A stretch of 64,000 nt of DNA from Macrococcoides canis (GCF_002119805.1 NZ_CP021059.1:1364001-1428000), one strand, 5' to 3'; shown: positions 29,868 through 39,569, numbered from the stretch's first letter. The notes: generated from the sequence alone by a model not told the origin. A program made the numbers and translations.

Positions 29868-29894
29868 CCCATACATGCATAATTTAATAACTTT

Positions 29895-29923
29895 ATTATA
29901 CCCATCAACCGCAATTTTTACAA
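29895..29923 (-). promoter_or_regulatory. Sigma-A promoter of ccpN-yqfL-dnaG-sigA
   Basis: On the minus strand TTGTAA (29923-29918) and a perfect TATAAT (29900-29895) are 17 bp apart. Transcription would begin at about 29,888, leaving a very short leader before ccpN. Confidence 0.75.
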
Positions 29924-29940
29924 ATGACATGGCTAACATC

Positions 29941-29969
29941 TTGAGTCTCAGAAAGAAAGATGATATATT
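29941..29969 (+). promoter_or_regulatory. Sigma-A promoter of the glyS T-box leader
   Basis: TTGAGT (29941-29946) and TATATT (29964-29969) are separated by 17 bp. It is divergent from the ccpN promoter, with the two -35 elements 17 bp apart. Confidence 0.75.
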
Positions 29970-29975
29970 CTAATT

Positions 29976-30121
29976 AAGCGAGTTAAGGGTGGTGTGAGCT
30001 TAACAAATCATTTGGCGTAACGATCACAACTTAACATTTAAAAGTGAGTAGACACTAATTTGGGTGGAACCGCGGGTTTTATATACTCGTCCCAAGGCTT
30101 AATTGCCTTGGGACTTTTTTG
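29976..30121 (+). ncRNA. Glycine-type T-box riboswitch leader of glyS
   Basis: The T-box core GGGTGGAACCGCGGG is at 30062-30076. A terminator hairpin (GTCCCAAGGC / GCCTTGGGAC with a T run) follows at 30088-30119. The leader is short, as in glycyl T-boxes that lack stem II. A GGC at about 30015-30017 is a candidate Gly specifier, not proved here. Uncharged tRNA-Gly would pair with the T-box and allow glyS transcription. Confidence 0.93.
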
Positions 30122-30151
30122 TTTACTCTAAATTAATAGGAGGTTATTTAT

Positions 30152-31540
30152 ATGGCAGAAAAAAACATGGAAACAATTGTTAATCTTGCAAAACACAGAG
30201 GATTTGTCTTTCCCGGAAGTGAAATTTACGGTGGACTTGCTAACACATGGGATTACGGTCCATTAGGTGTCGAACTAAAAAACAACGTAAAACGTGCATG
30301 GTGGCAGAAATTTGTTCAGCAATCCTCTTACAATGTTGGATTAGATGCTGCAATCTTAATGAACCCAAAAACTTGGGAAGCAAGCGGTCACTTATCAAAC
30401 TTCAATGATCCGATGATCGATAACAAAGATTCAAAAATACGTTACCGCGCAGATAAGCTCATTGAAGATTATATGCACGCACAAGGTGATGAGCACTTCA
30501 TCGCTGACGGAATGAGCTTCGAAGAAATGAAACAATTTATCGATGACAAGGGAATCGTATGTCCTGTATCAGGTACTGCAAACTGGACAGATATCCGTCA
30601 GTTCAACTTAATGTTCAAAACATTCCAGGGTGTAACAGAATCTTCTACTAACGAAATCTTCTTACGCCCAGAAACAGCACAAGGTATCTTTGTAAATTAT
30701 AAGAATGTTCAGCGCTCTATGCGTAAGAAACTACCATTTGGTATCGCACAAGTCGGTAAATCTTTCCGTAACGAAATCACACCAGGTAACTTCATCTTCA
30801 GAACACGTGAATTCGAACAGATGGAATTAGAATTCTTCTGTAAGCCAGGAACAGAGATTGAATGGCAGGAATACTGGAAGAACTTCGCAGCGAAATGGCT
30901 GAAAGATTTAGGAATTAAAGAAGAGAATACAAAACTTCGCGACCATGATGAAGATGAATTATCTCACTATTCTAATGCAACAACGGATATCGAATATAAG
31001 TTCCCATTTGGCTGGGGTGAGCTGTGGGGTATCGCGAGCCGTACAGACTTTGACTTAAAAGCACATATGGCAGCGAGCGGAGATGACTTCAGCTATCACG
31101 ACCAGGAAACAAACGAGAAATATGTACCGTACTGTATCGAACCATCATTAGGGGCAGACCGTGTGACATTAGCATTCTTATGTGATGCATTTGAAGAAGA
31201 GACTTTAGAAGGTGGAGATACACGTACCGTGATGCACTTCCATCCGGCACTCGCACCGTATAAAGCTGCGATTCTGCCATTAAGTAAAAAGCTCTCACCA
31301 GATGCGATGAAAGTATATGAAGAACTTAGCGCATACTTTGCGATCGACTTTGATGAAAGTCAGTCCATCGGTAAACGTTACAGAAGACAAGATGAAATCG
31401 GTACACCATTCTGTATCACATTTGATTTCGATTCATTAGAAGACAATCAAGTAACAGTACGTGACCGTGATACGATGGAGCAAGTACGTATGCCAATTAG
31501 TGAAGTTAAAGCATTTTTAGATGAGAAAATTAAGTTTTAA
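30152..31540 (+). CDS. glyS: Glycyl-tRNA synthetase, class II single-chain
   Basis: 462 residues, the dimeric alpha2 form rather than the GlyQ/GlyS pair of B. subtilis. Class II motif 2 is seen as [19 protein letters not shown] and motif 3 as [23 protein letters not shown] is characteristic. AGGAGG lies ahead of the ATG. The enzyme charges tRNA-Gly and its own leader senses that tRNA. The first 660 bases recur at the window end. Confidence 0.96.
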   Translation: MAEKNMETIVNLAKHRGFVFPGSEIYGGLANTWDYGPLGVELKNNVKRAWWQKFVQQSSYNVGLDAAILMNPKTWEASGHLSNFNDPMIDNKDSKIRYRADKLIEDYMHAQGDEHFIADGMSFEEMKQFIDDKGIVCPVSGTANWTDIRQFNLMFKTFQGVTESSTNEIFLRPETAQGIFVNYKNVQRSMRKKLPFGIAQVGKSFRNEITPGNFIFRTREFEQMELEFFCKPGTEIEWQEYWKNFAAKWLKDLGIKEENTKLRDHDEDELSHYSNATTDIEYKFPFGWGELWGIASRTDFDLKAHMAASGDDFSYHDQETNEKYVPYCIEPSLGADRVTLAFLCDAFEEETLEGGDTRTVMHFHPALAPYKAAILPLSKKLSPDAMKVYEELSAYFAIDFDESQSIGKRYRRQDEIGTPFCITFDFDSLEDNQVTVRDRDTMEQVRMPISEVKAFLDEKIKF

Positions 31541-31703
31541 CAGAAGGCTGCCAAAATAACGCTTTGGCACTAAGCAAAACCCATGCAGCACATAGAAAAT
31601 GCTTTTTATTTTCTGTGTTGAATGGGTTTTGTCGTAAGTGACAGTTGTTTTGGCACCGTAAACAGAAGGTTGCCAAAATAACGCTCTGGCGCTAAGCAAA
31701 ACC
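31541..31703. repeat. Palindromic repeat element with a partial second copy, after glyS
   Basis: Bases 31,541-31,660 can fold end to end: GCCAAAATAAC near the left pairs with GTTGTTTTGGC near the right, GCAAAACCCAT with ATGGGTTTTGT, and CACATAGAAAAT with ATTTTCTGTG around the centre. A second left arm, about 90% identical to 31,541-31,582, begins at 31,663 (CAGAAGGTTGCC). No protein is encoded. It resembles a small dispersed intergenic palindrome or a non-autonomous mobile element; other genome copies cannot be checked here. Confidence 0.75.
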
Positions 31704-31710
31704 TATTTTA

Positions 31711-31742
31711 CTAGGCTGATAATAATCAGCCTAGTTTTTTAA
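31711..31742 (+). terminator. Terminator of glyS
   Basis: CTAGGCTGAT (31711-31720) and ATCAGCCTAG (31725-31734) form a perfect 10-bp stem followed by six T residues. It lies beyond the palindromic element. Confidence 0.9.
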
Positions 31743-31749
31743 TATATAA

Positions 31750-31792
31750 AGAAAGCGTTTCCACTTGCACTTTGTGTCTATAAAGATAAAAT
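31750..31792 (+). promoter_or_regulatory. kyn operon promoter with a cre-like site
   Basis: TTGCAC (31765-31770) and TAAAAT (31787-31792) are 16 bp apart, 21 bp before kynU. Directly upstream, 31750-31763 reads AGAAAGCGTTTCCA, matching the CcpA cre consensus TGWAANCGNTNWCA at all but two defined positions. CcpA binding beside the -35 would place the operon under carbon control; this is inference. Confidence 0.55.
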
Positions 31793-31812
31793 GTAAATAA
31801 AGGAGGATGATT

Positions 31813-33075
31813 ATGACTACATTTGAACAGATACAGAGACTTGATCAAAATGATGGTTTAAAGCAGTACAGAGAGGAATTTTATTTCAATAAAGATAACA
31901 TATACTTCAATGGTAATTCGCTCGGCCTGATGAGTAAACGTGCTGAAGCTTCTGTCATGGAGATAATGGATATGTGGAAACAATATGGAATCGATGGCTG
32001 GATGTCTGGTACACGTCCATGGTTCTATTTAACGGATGAAATATCAAAATTATTTGAACCGCTGATTGGTGCCCAGGCAAAGAATATCTGTATCACGGGT
32101 TCGACAACAACAAACATTCATCAGATGGTAGCAACGCTCTATGAGCCGACACCAGAGCGCTATAAAATTATAGCAGATACGCTTAATTTTCCTTCAGATA
32201 TTTATGCCCTGCAATCTCAGCTGTCCTTAAAAGGTTATCCGGACGCACTCATTGCGATTGAAAGTTCAGATGATCAGACATTGTGTACGGAGACTATTAT
32301 TGAAGCAATGGCAGAAGATGTGTCGCTCATATTACTTCCGAGCATCTTATATCGTAGCGGCCAAATTCTTGATATGGAACGTATCACAAAGGCAGCTCAT
32401 GACAGAGGAATCCTGGTCGGCTTCGATCTATGTCACTCCATCGGCAGCATTCCACATGAACTTGAGCGTTATGACGTAGATTTCGCGGTGTGGTGCACAT
32501 ATAAGCATTTAAATGGTGGTCCAGGCAGTGTCGGCGGATTATACATACACGAACGTCATCATCATAAATCACCTGGACTTGCAGGCTGGTTCGGCTCAGA
32601 TAAAGATAAACAGTTTGATATGGCACATACGTTTACAAAAGCAGAAGATGCTAAAGCTTATCAGATTGGTACCCCTCACCTACTGAGCTTAGCTCCGATC
32701 ATCGGTGCTGTTCAGATGGTTAATGAGGCAGGGATACATAATATCAGGGCAAAATCACTTAAATTAACCGATCTGCTCATCGATCTAATCACAGTGCATC
32801 TTACTTCATATGGCTTTAGCATAACGACACCGATAGCTCATAACGAACGTGGCGGGCATGTTTATATCGAACATAACGATGCAGCACGTATCGTCAAGGC
32901 TATGAAAGCACAAGGAATCATTCCCGACTTCAGAGCACCAAGAGGTATCAGACTCTCACCTGTTGCATTATACAATACATATGAGGATGTATATAATGCC
33001 GTGATGACAATAAAAACTATTATGGAAGATGAAGTGTATAAACAATATAGTAATGAAAGAGATGTGGTTGCATAA
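31813..33075 (+). CDS. kynU: Kynureninase
   Basis: PLP enzyme cutting kynurenine to anthranilate and alanine. The PLP Lys is in CTYKHLNGGPG, and SDIYALQ, GFDLCHSIGS and FRAPRGIRLSP are further family motifs. 420 residues from ATG 31813. The ATG at 31807 directly abuts the GGAGG site and is less likely. First gene of kynU-kynB-kynA; its TAA overlaps the kynB ATG by one base. Confidence 0.95.
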   Translation: MTTFEQIQRLDQNDGLKQYREEFYFNKDNIYFNGNSLGLMSKRAEASVMEIMDMWKQYGIDGWMSGTRPWFYLTDEISKLFEPLIGAQAKNICITGSTTTNIHQMVATLYEPTPERYKIIADTLNFPSDIYALQSQLSLKGYPDALIAIESSDDQTLCTETIIEAMAEDVSLILLPSILYRSGQILDMERITKAAHDRGILVGFDLCHSIGSIPHELERYDVDFAVWCTYKHLNGGPGSVGGLYIHERHHHKSPGLAGWFGSDKDKQFDMAHTFTKAEDAKAYQIGTPHLLSLAPIIGAVQMVNEAGIHNIRAKSLKLTDLLIDLITVHLTSYGFSITTPIAHNERGGHVYIEHNDAARIVKAMKAQGIIPDFRAPRGIRLSPVALYNTYEDVYNAVMTIKTIMEDEVYKQYSNERDVVA

Positions 33076-33707
33076 TGTGGATCGATATATCACAACCGCT
33101 TGATCGTAAGATTGCTCATTGGGAAGGTGATCAGCCGTTTAAATATTCACTGTCATTCACCAAACAAGAGACGGGTTCTGTCAATATTGGACATATCGCG
33201 ACAAGTACACATACCGGTACTCATGTGGATGCCCCTTTCCATTTTGATGATGATGGTAAACGTATCATCGATATGGAAATAGATCGTTTCATCGGGGACT
33301 GTTGCGTTATCGATCAGTCAGAGGAACCCTATATCACAGCTGACTCACTTGCAAGCTGTATACCTGATGATACACCTCGTGTACTCATAAAGACACGTGT
33401 ACCAAATGACAGAATGCGCTTCCCGTCTGAAATTCCTTTTATAACACCTGAAGCAGCAGCACTGCTTCATTCTAAAGGCGTCAAGCTTATTGGAGTCGAT
33501 GTCCCATCTGTTGATGATAGAACGAGCAAATCTTTACAAGGTCATCATGCACTCCATCAGTTCGATATTTACATTCTGGAAAACTTAATGCTTGATCACA
33601 TTGAAACAGGTCATTACGAAATGATTGCGTTACCGCTCCCTCTCATTGAAGCAGATGGTAGTCCTGTACGTGCAGTAATCAGAAGAAAGGATGAAGTGTA
33701 TGAATAA
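33075..33707 (+). CDS. kynB: Kynurenine formamidase (arylformamidase), bacterial KynB type
   Basis: Hydrolyses N-formylkynurenine to kynurenine and formate. 210 residues of the cyclase-like metal hydrolase family, with the metal-binding [14 protein letters not shown] and later [12 protein letters not shown]. It overlaps kynU by one base (TAATG) and kynA by eight bases, so the operon is tightly coupled. Confidence 0.95.
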   Translation: MWIDISQPLDRKIAHWEGDQPFKYSLSFTKQETGSVNIGHIATSTHTGTHVDAPFHFDDDGKRIIDMEIDRFIGDCCVIDQSEEPYITADSLASCIPDDTPRVLIKTRVPNDRMRFPSEIPFITPEAAALLHSKGVKLIGVDVPSVDDRTSKSLQGHHALHQFDIYILENLMLDHIETGHYEMIALPLPLIEADGSPVRAVIRRKDEVYE

Positions 33708-34533
33708 AGTATTTGATAACGAAAAACATATACATACGGATTTTAAGCAAGATATGACGTATAGCAGCTATTTAAGTTTAGATACGCTGCTGAACAGCCA
33801 TCACCCACTGAGCAATCATCATGATGAGATGCTTTTTATTACGGTTCATCATGTCAGCGAAATCTGGATGAAACAGTTATTGCATGAACTTAAAGCTGCA
33901 ATAGACAATCTGGAACGCAATGAATTTAGAATTGCATTCAAGAACTTAGCACGTATCTCAAATATTCAGGAACAGATCATAAACGTATGGGATGTGCTGT
34001 CGACTTTAACACCGAGCGAATACTTGCAATTCCGAGATAAACTCGGTCACTCTTCTGGTTTCCAATCGTATCAGAATCGTCTGATTGAATTTTATCTTGG
34101 ATATAAGACAGATTATATATTAAAGATATATGCACATGACGAAAGTATATATCAGCAGCTAAAAGCAGCATATGACAGTCCGAGTCTATACGATGTAGCT
34201 ATTAAAAAGCTACATGAACAAGGATTTAATATTAGTGAAAGTGTATTGAATCGTCCTGTTCAGCAGGCATACAGCAAACACGATGATGTTAAAGCGGCAT
34301 GGAAGCACATTTATCAACATCACGAAGCGTATTTCGAACTGTATGAACTTGCTGAGGAATTAATGGATATCGAAGACCGATTCCAGCAATGGCGTTTCAG
34401 ACATATGAAGACGGTGGAACGTATCATCGGATTTAAGATGGGTACGGGTGGATCAAATGGTGTGAACTATTTAAAGAAAGTTTTAGACCAGTATTTCTTC
34501 CCTGAACTATGGGAGTTAAGAACAGAACTATAA
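33700..34533 (+). CDS. kynA: Tryptophan 2,3-dioxygenase
   Basis: Haem enzyme opening the indole ring of tryptophan to give N-formylkynurenine, the first step of the pathway although last in the operon. [14 protein letters not shown] near residue 45 and the haem His region [13 protein letters not shown] with MGTGGSNGV near the C-terminus are diagnostic. 277 residues from ATG 33700, nine bases after AAGG; the in-frame ATG at 33691 lacks a ribosome site. Confidence 0.95.
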   Translation: MNKVFDNEKHIHTDFKQDMTYSSYLSLDTLLNSHHPLSNHHDEMLFITVHHVSEIWMKQLLHELKAAIDNLERNEFRIAFKNLARISNIQEQIINVWDVLSTLTPSEYLQFRDKLGHSSGFQSYQNRLIEFYLGYKTDYILKIYAHDESIYQQLKAAYDSPSLYDVAIKKLHEQGFNISESVLNRPVQQAYSKHDDVKAAWKHIYQHHEAYFELYELAEELMDIEDRFQQWRFRHMKTVERIIGFKMGTGGSNGVNYLKKVLDQYFFPELWELRTEL

Positions 34534-34534
34534 A

Positions 34535-34582
34535 ATAAAAGCTTGTAAAGGAAGATTTCTTCCTCTACAAGCTTTTATTTTA
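34535..34582. terminator. Bidirectional terminator between kynA and recO
   Basis: AATAAAAGCTTGTA pairs with TACAAGCTTTTATT, with an inner GGAAGA/TCTTCC stem. T runs occur on both strands. Confidence 0.88.
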
Positions 34583-34601
34583 TATCCATTTCATCCTACG
34601 T

Positions 34602-35351
34602 TCATCCTTCGAGTCGCTTCATCTGCTCCAGAATCTTCCTCGACTTGATATAGACACCTACAAATTCATCATACATCTTATACACGAGTGTTTCCATCTC
34701 GTCAATTATGCTCTGGTCGATTTTTATAGAGCTTAAACTTTCAACCGGTACTTCACTGAGCAGATATAGCATATACAGACTCTTATTCGTCATACGGATT
34801 GCATGTGGGTCTTCAATAAGCGCCTCTTTCGTAATCACGCTATTAAACTGAAATGAATACGCAATAAAATCTTTATGTGTCATATTGCCGTCATAAGTAC
34901 TGTACTTAAAATTCGGTACATAACCATAGAGCGGCATGCATTTAATACTCACTAGCAGCGCAATAAGTCTTGCATTATCACTTTCACTCATATGTGTCAG
35001 TGCGACTTTAAGTAACTGGTATGCATATGGATTCGCCTCATCTTCTTCAAGTGCACGGTCAATCAACTCAACAACATACTGTGCATACGTCATCACATAG
35101 ATATCTTCACGTATCGCATAATGGCTGTTAATTGTATCAACTGAAGATAATGTACCCATTCCTTTGAACTGAGAGAAGATAAACAGATTTTCATAGAACA
35201 GATCTAAACCCACGCCATACTTTGTTGATTTACGTGCATTCCTAGCCATTAACGCAACTTTAACTCCCGCTTCATTCAAAAAGGTGATAATCAGATGATT
35301 ATCACCATAAGCGACACGTCTAATGACGATACCTACAGCTTTCTTAAGCAT
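34602..35351 (-). CDS. recO: DNA repair protein RecO
   Basis: 249 residues: an N-terminal OB fold (GIVIRRVAYGDNHLIITF) followed by a helical region (SIKCMPLYGYVPNF). RecO loads RecA at gaps together with RecR and anneals SSB-coated DNA. It overlaps the era stop by one base. In related genomes recO directly follows glyS; here the kyn operon stands between them. Confidence 0.93.
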   Translation of the reverse strand: MLKKAVGIVIRRVAYGDNHLIITFLNEAGVKVALMARNARKSTKYGVGLDLFYENLFIFSQFKGMGTLSSVDTINSHYAIREDIYVMTYAQYVVELIDRALEEDEANPYAYQLLKVALTHMSESDNARLIALLVSIKCMPLYGYVPNFKYSTYDGNMTHKDFIAYSFQFNSVITKEALIEDPHAIRMTNKSLYMLYLLSEVPVESLSSIKIDQSIIDEMETLVYKMYDEFVGVYIKSRKILEQMKRLEG

Positions 35352-36253
35352 TAATATTCGTCTTCTCTATAGCCAATTTGACGTATGAAGTTCGGTTTAT
35401 TTCTCCAGTCCTTCTGCACTTTCACCCAAAGCTCCAGATATACTTTAGAACCTAACAACATCTCGATATCTTTACGGGCAAGCTGTCCAATCTTTTTAAG
35501 CATTGACCCTTGTTTACCGATAACAATCCCTTTTTGAGATTCTCGTTCGATATAGATCGTCGCTTCAATATGAACACGTTCTTCCGTTTCTTTGACCATC
35601 TTCTCCACCTGCACACCAATAGCATGCGGAATTTCCTGGCTCGTTAAATGCAGCGCTTTCTCACGAATTAGTTCTGCTACGATAAATTCTTCCGGATGAT
35701 CTGAAATCTGATCTTTCGGATAGTACATCGGACCTTCCGGCATATATCCTTCTATCACCTGTACAAGATGATCGACATTATTACCTTGCAATGCTGAAAT
35801 CGGAACAATTTCTGCAAACGGTAATAAATCTTTATACTTTTCAATCTCCTTGATCAGTTCGTCAGGATGTATCTTATCAATTTTATTCAGTACTAAAAAT
35901 ATCGGCGTGCGATTATTCTTCAGCAGTTCGATAATAAATTCATCACCTCGTCCGATACTCTCTTCAACATTGACCATAAACATAATTGCATCAACTTCAC
36001 GTAACGTATTCTTCGCAACTTTCATCATATAGTCACCAAGCATGTGTTTCGGCTTATGGATACCCGGTGTATCGATAAAGATAATCTGTGACTGCTCTGT
36101 CGTTAATACTCCTTGTACCTTGTTACGCGTCGTCTGTGCTTTATCTGACATAATCGCTACTTTCTGTCCTAGCACTTTATTCATAAATGTAGATTTCCCT
36201 ACATTCGGGCGTCCGATAATCGCTACAAACCCTGATTTAAATTCATTTGACAT
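35351..36253 (-). CDS. era: GTPase Era, ribosome assembly
   Basis: 300 residues. G1 GRPNVGKS, G3 DTPG, G4 NKID and G5 SAL are in the N-terminal GTPase domain; the C-terminal KH domain carries [14 protein letters not shown]. Era binds the 3' end of 16S rRNA during 30S maturation. Coupled to cdd and recO by one-base overlaps. Confidence 0.96.
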   Translation of the reverse strand: MSNEFKSGFVAIIGRPNVGKSTFMNKVLGQKVAIMSDKAQTTRNKVQGVLTTEQSQIIFIDTPGIHKPKHMLGDYMMKVAKNTLREVDAIMFMVNVEESIGRGDEFIIELLKNNRTPIFLVLNKIDKIHPDELIKEIEKYKDLLPFAEIVPISALQGNNVDHLVQVIEGYMPEGPMYYPKDQISDHPEEFIVAELIREKALHLTSQEIPHAIGVQVEKMVKETEERVHIEATIYIERESQKGIVIGKQGSMLKKIGQLARKDIEMLLGSKVYLELWVKVQKDWRNKPNFIRQIGYREDEY

Positions 36254-36657
36254 TACTCCAAATCCTTTCCTGAGAACCCTAGTGGTAATAGATCGTCGAC
36301 AGTACGTTCAATAACATCGCCTTTTACATTCGTTAAGAATACAGGCATGTCATCATCACACAACTCTTTAATAACTTGTCGACAAGAGCCGCATGGAGAT
36401 GAAGGATGCTCAGTATCTGTCGTAACGACCAATACTTCAAAGTCACCCGGCTTATAGCCATCTGCAATCGCAGATACTAAAGCTGTACGTTCAGCGCAGA
36501 TGCAATCTCCATATGCTGCATTCTCGACATTACATCCATCAAAGGATTTCCCGTCTTTCGTGATTAAATATGCACCAACTTTAAAGTTGGAATAAGGTGC
36601 ATGTGCCTTTTGCTGTGCACGAATGACGCCTTCTAACCATTCCTGTTTAAATTCCAT
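36253..36657 (-). CDS. cdd: Cytidine deaminase
   Basis: Deaminates cytidine to uridine in pyrimidine salvage. Zinc site CAERTAL (Cys and catalytic Glu) and PCGSCRQ are present; 134 residues, the tetrameric short type. ATG 36657 lies seven bases after GGGGGA; ATG 36663 is too close to it. Between era and dgkA as in B. subtilis. Confidence 0.95.
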   Translation of the reverse strand: MEFKQEWLEGVIRAQQKAHAPYSNFKVGAYLITKDGKSFDGCNVENAAYGDCICAERTALVSAIADGYKPGDFEVLVVTTDTEHPSSPCGSCRQVIKELCDDDMPVFLTNVKGDVIERTVDDLLPLGFSGKDLE

Positions 36658-36669
36658 GATCATTCCCCC

Positions 36670-37017
36670 TTAGAATAACTTCAATAAATAAGGTAAAAAT
36701 ATGATAACTCCAATGAATAAACTCATAAATGAGGCGATTAATACGGCAAGACTTGCTGTATCCTTCGCATACTTCGCTAATTCATGATACTCATCGGTCA
36801 CGAGATCTACTACATATTCTACAGAAGTATTGATGACTTCCATAAAGAGCACTGCACTAATTGCAATAATAACAAATAACCATTCTGTCGCAGTGATATT
36901 AAATATTACACCACTTAGGATGACACCCATCGCTGCAATCAGATGCAGTAAAAAGTTTTTGTCCTTCTGTAATAATACAACGAGTCCTGCTATCGGATGT
37001 TTAAATCGTTTGATCAT
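36670..37017 (-). CDS. dgkA: Diacylglycerol/undecaprenol kinase, small integral type
   Basis: 115 residues, three membrane helices, with the conserved stretch [16 protein letters not shown] that carries the catalytic Glu and metal site. The Gram-positive form usually acts on undecaprenol, recycling the lipid carrier. It overlaps ybeY by four bases. Confidence 0.92.
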   Translation of the reverse strand: MIKRFKHPIAGLVVLLQKDKNFLLHLIAAMGVILSGVIFNITATEWLFVIIAISAVLFMEVINTSVEYVVDLVTDEYHELAKYAKDTASLAVLIASFMSLFIGVIIFLPYLLKLF

Positions 37018-37478
37018 GCGTCTCTACGTAATCCGAATGCATTTAATATTTCATCCTGACGACCGAACATACGCGCTTCATCCGCTTCGTTCATGTGATC
37101 ATAACCTAGCAGATGCAGTAATCCGTGTAACGATAAGAAACCAAGTTCACGCTCAAATGAATGACCATACTCCTCTGCCTGTTCCTTAGCGCGCTTCACA
37201 CAGATGATAATGTCCCCCAGCACACGTGGTGCATCCGGCATTTCAAAGTCATCCTCGCCTTCTTCAAGCGCGAAGCTGATTACATCTGTTACCGCATCTT
37301 TATTGCGATATGCTTTATTGATAGCCTGAATCTCATCTTCATCTACAAATGACACTGCAACTTCAGCCTCTTCGTCAATACCTTCCTGATCGGCAGCGAA
37401 AATGAGCAGACGCTCGATCTCTGGTAAGTGCTTTTGTTCAATCTGCTGATTATCATCAATAAAATCTACTGTTAACAT
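37014..37478 (-). CDS. ybeY: Endoribonuclease YbeY, rRNA maturation
   Basis: 154 residues with the zinc motif [11 protein letters not shown]. YbeY takes part in 16S rRNA 3' processing and ribosome quality control. One base from the phoH stop and overlapping dgkA, so part of a phoH-ybeY-dgkA-cdd-era-recO operon. The pgpH (yqfF) gene found between ybeY and phoH in Bacillus is absent. Confidence 0.95.
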   Translation of the reverse strand: MLTVDFIDDNQQIEQKHLPEIERLLIFAADQEGIDEEAEVAVSFVDEDEIQAINKAYRNKDAVTDVISFALEEGEDDFEMPDAPRVLGDIIICVKRAKEQAEEYGHSFERELGFLSLHGLLHLLGYDHMNEADEARMFGRQDEILNAFGLRRDA

Positions 37479-38423
37479 TTAAACGTCTCCTTCATATGCA
37501 TTGATTATCTTACCAACGAGCGGATGTCTCACTACATCAGCACCGTCGAAATGATGGATTTCTATACCTTTTACATTATTTAAGCGCTGAACCGCTTCAA
37601 TCAGGCCGCTCTTTACACCTTTTGGTAAGTCAATTTGTGTTTCATCACCTGTTATCACCATCTTAGATCCAAATCCGAGACGTGTTAAGAACATCTTCAT
37701 CTGAGCATGTGTCGTGTTCTGTGCTTCATCCAATATAACGAATGCGTCTTCTAATGTACGTCCGCGCATATATGCAAGCGGCGCGATTTCAATCACTCCG
37801 CGTTCAATCAGTCGGGCTGTATGTTCTGCACCGAGCACGAAATGCAGGCCATCATATAACGGACGTAAATATGGATCGACCTTCTCTTTCAAATCTCCTG
37901 GTAAGAATCCGAGAGACTCACCCGCTTCAACAGCAGGACGTGTTAATACGATACGCTTCACCTTTCCGCTGCGTAGACTCTGTGCAGCCATGACTACTGC
38001 AAGAAACGTCTTCCCTGTCCCAGCAGGTCCAATACCAATCACGAGATCGCTCTTCTTGATCTGATGGACATATAGACGTTGACCCATCGTCTTCGCACGA
38101 ATAGACTTTCCTGTAGCGTCTTTTGTGATTTCTTCATCGTACAGATCACTTAAGTAATGTATCGTGCCTTTGTCAGACATCTGAACAGCAGACTGTACAT
38201 CACGTAACGTTATATTCGTCCCTTTCTGGATTATCTTAAGCAAGCTTCTGATAACGACCTCAGCCTTAGAAACCGCGTCAGCCTCACCGTGTATCGTAAG
38301 TTCCTGACCACGTGTATGCAGTTCAACACCATAAACTTCCTCAAGATAATTTAAATGTTCATCGTTATTGCCAAGCATCGCCTGGGCTTCGTTTATATTG
38401 TCAAAGCGAATGATATCAGACAT
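37479..38423 (-). CDS. phoH: PhoH-family ATPase (PhoL type)
   Basis: 314 residues: an N-terminal KH-like region, then a P-loop with GPAGTGKT, Walker B FVILDEAQNTT and GDETQIDLP. The family is linked to RNA metabolism, often beside ybeY as here. The RNA target is not defined. Confidence 0.92.
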   Translation of the reverse strand: MSDIIRFDNINEAQAMLGNNDEHLNYLEEVYGVELHTRGQELTIHGEADAVSKAEVVIRSLLKIIQKGTNITLRDVQSAVQMSDKGTIHYLSDLYDEEITKDATGKSIRAKTMGQRLYVHQIKKSDLVIGIGPAGTGKTFLAVVMAAQSLRSGKVKRIVLTRPAVEAGESLGFLPGDLKEKVDPYLRPLYDGLHFVLGAEHTARLIERGVIEIAPLAYMRGRTLEDAFVILDEAQNTTHAQMKMFLTRLGFGSKMVITGDETQIDLPKGVKSGLIEAVQRLNNVKGIEIHHFDGADVVRHPLVGKIINAYEGDV

Positions 38424-38482
38424 TCAAAAACTCCTTTATTTATCGTTACCTTAACTTTATCAGTTTGGGAAATAACACACAA

Positions 38483-38902
38483 TTATTTTATATCAGCAAC
38501 TCTAGTAAGCATTGCATCGGCTAAATTGAAGTTCTGAATATGAATATCCGGATTAACCTTCTTCAAGTGCGCAATAAATTCTAAGGTTAACTTAGGTTTC
38601 ACAACTATCTTCTGCTCTTTACCATAAATCTCTACGAATACATTATCTCGTACTTTCACACAGTTTAATAATTCAATATCGCGAATATTAACTGCTTTAC
38701 GCTCAAAACCTTTCGTTATATAAAGAACATGGCCCTCTATATCATAATATTCATTTAATAGCGTATAGATTAGAAGACTGCCTAGTACAAAAGAAGCGAC
38801 ACCACTCGTCAATGGATTTAAATAGAATGCAATGGAAACGAGTGTGATAATAATGACGAGTATTGACTTCTGAAATGAATTGACGATACTTTTATATCTC
38901 AT
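38483..38902 (-). CDS. Uncharacterised membrane protein, 139 aa
   Basis: I do not recognise a characterised family. Two adjacent hydrophobic segments (about 14-28 and 32-48) are followed by a soluble C-terminal region of about 90 residues with alternating strands (GHVLYITKG, VFVEIYGKEQKIVVKP) that looks like a small PH-like domain. AGAGGTGATGGC precedes the ATG. It occupies the place where sporulation genes yqfC/yqfD lie in Bacillus, between phoH and floA, but resembles neither. Confidence 0.65.
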   Translation of the reverse strand: MRYKSIVNSFQKSILVIIITLVSIAFYLNPLTSGVASFVLGSLLIYTLLNEYYDIEGHVLYITKGFERKAVNIRDIELLNCVKVRDNVFVEIYGKEQKIVVKPKLTLEFIAHLKKVNPDIHIQNFNLADAMLTRVADIK

Positions 38903-38989
38903 GCCATCACCTCTTACGTCTATTTTATCAAATTTTACTCGCGAAACGTTAATAGTTTCTCTGTAAACTAATAAATTATCATCTTAAAA

Positions 38990-39025
38990 TAAAAGACCTT
39001 AAGTGACTGAAACAATCACTTAAGG
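38990..39025 (-). terminator. Terminator after the 175-aa gene
   Basis: CCTTAAGTGA (38997-39006) pairs with TCACTTAAGG (39016-39025); a T-rich run follows on the minus strand. It ends the nfeD-floA-175-aa unit. Confidence 0.8.
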
Positions 39026-39030
39026 TTAAT

Positions 39031-39558
39031 TTATTGCAATGATTTCGGTTTACCGAGCACTTCGCTCATAATAATACCATTTAATACAGCAGCCTTATCA
39101 AACGTCAAGTCGTCTGATGCAACTTCAATTTCCTGCGCCATCACTAGACTTTGAATTCGATTCTGTTTTTGGCGTGATGTGAGATTCTGATCATTTTCTA
39201 TCTTGTAGATTTGTTCAGCTAATGTGAAATTATGCGTTGCAGCTTTCTTCTGTCTTGCAGGAACTGCTTGCTCTTTCACTTTCTGCTTCACATCTTCTTT
39301 CACATTCCTTTGATGCTGCACAACTTTCTTCGGCTTCATCTGACCACGCGCATTTGAAGCAGTTTTACTTGTCTCATCGTTTATACCTTGATTCACCGTT
39401 GCTTCGATCTGCTGCAGCTGTTTCTGAAATTCTGATAGCACACCTTTTGATGCACCACCCTTTTTACCAGGAGCAGCTTTCTTCTTATCATTATCTAATA
39501 AAGAAGAGACACCGCTAATTATAGCAATCAAGATAAATATTATCGTACCTACACTCAT
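39031..39558 (-). CDS. Uncharacterised single-pass membrane protein next to floA, 175 aa
   Basis: One N-terminal membrane helix (about 4-20), then a long, very basic, Gln/Lys-rich tail (residues 24-115, many Lys pairs, probably disordered or coiled) and a short ordered C-terminal part, LNGIIMSEVLGKPKSL. It starts 11 bp after floA, so it is in the nfeD-floA operon. Similar C-terminal ILSE-LG-P motifs occur in unnamed Firmicute proteins; no function is known to me. Confidence 0.68.
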   Translation of the reverse strand: MSVGTIIFILIAIISGVSSLLDNDKKKAAPGKKGGASKGVLSEFQKQLQQIEATVNQGINDETSKTASNARGQMKPKKVVQHQRNVKEDVKQKVKEQAVPARQKKAATHNFTLAEQIYKIENDQNLTSRQKQNRIQSLVMAQEIEVASDDLTFDKAAVLNGIIMSEVLGKPKSLQ

Positions 39559-39569
39559 GTAATCACCCT

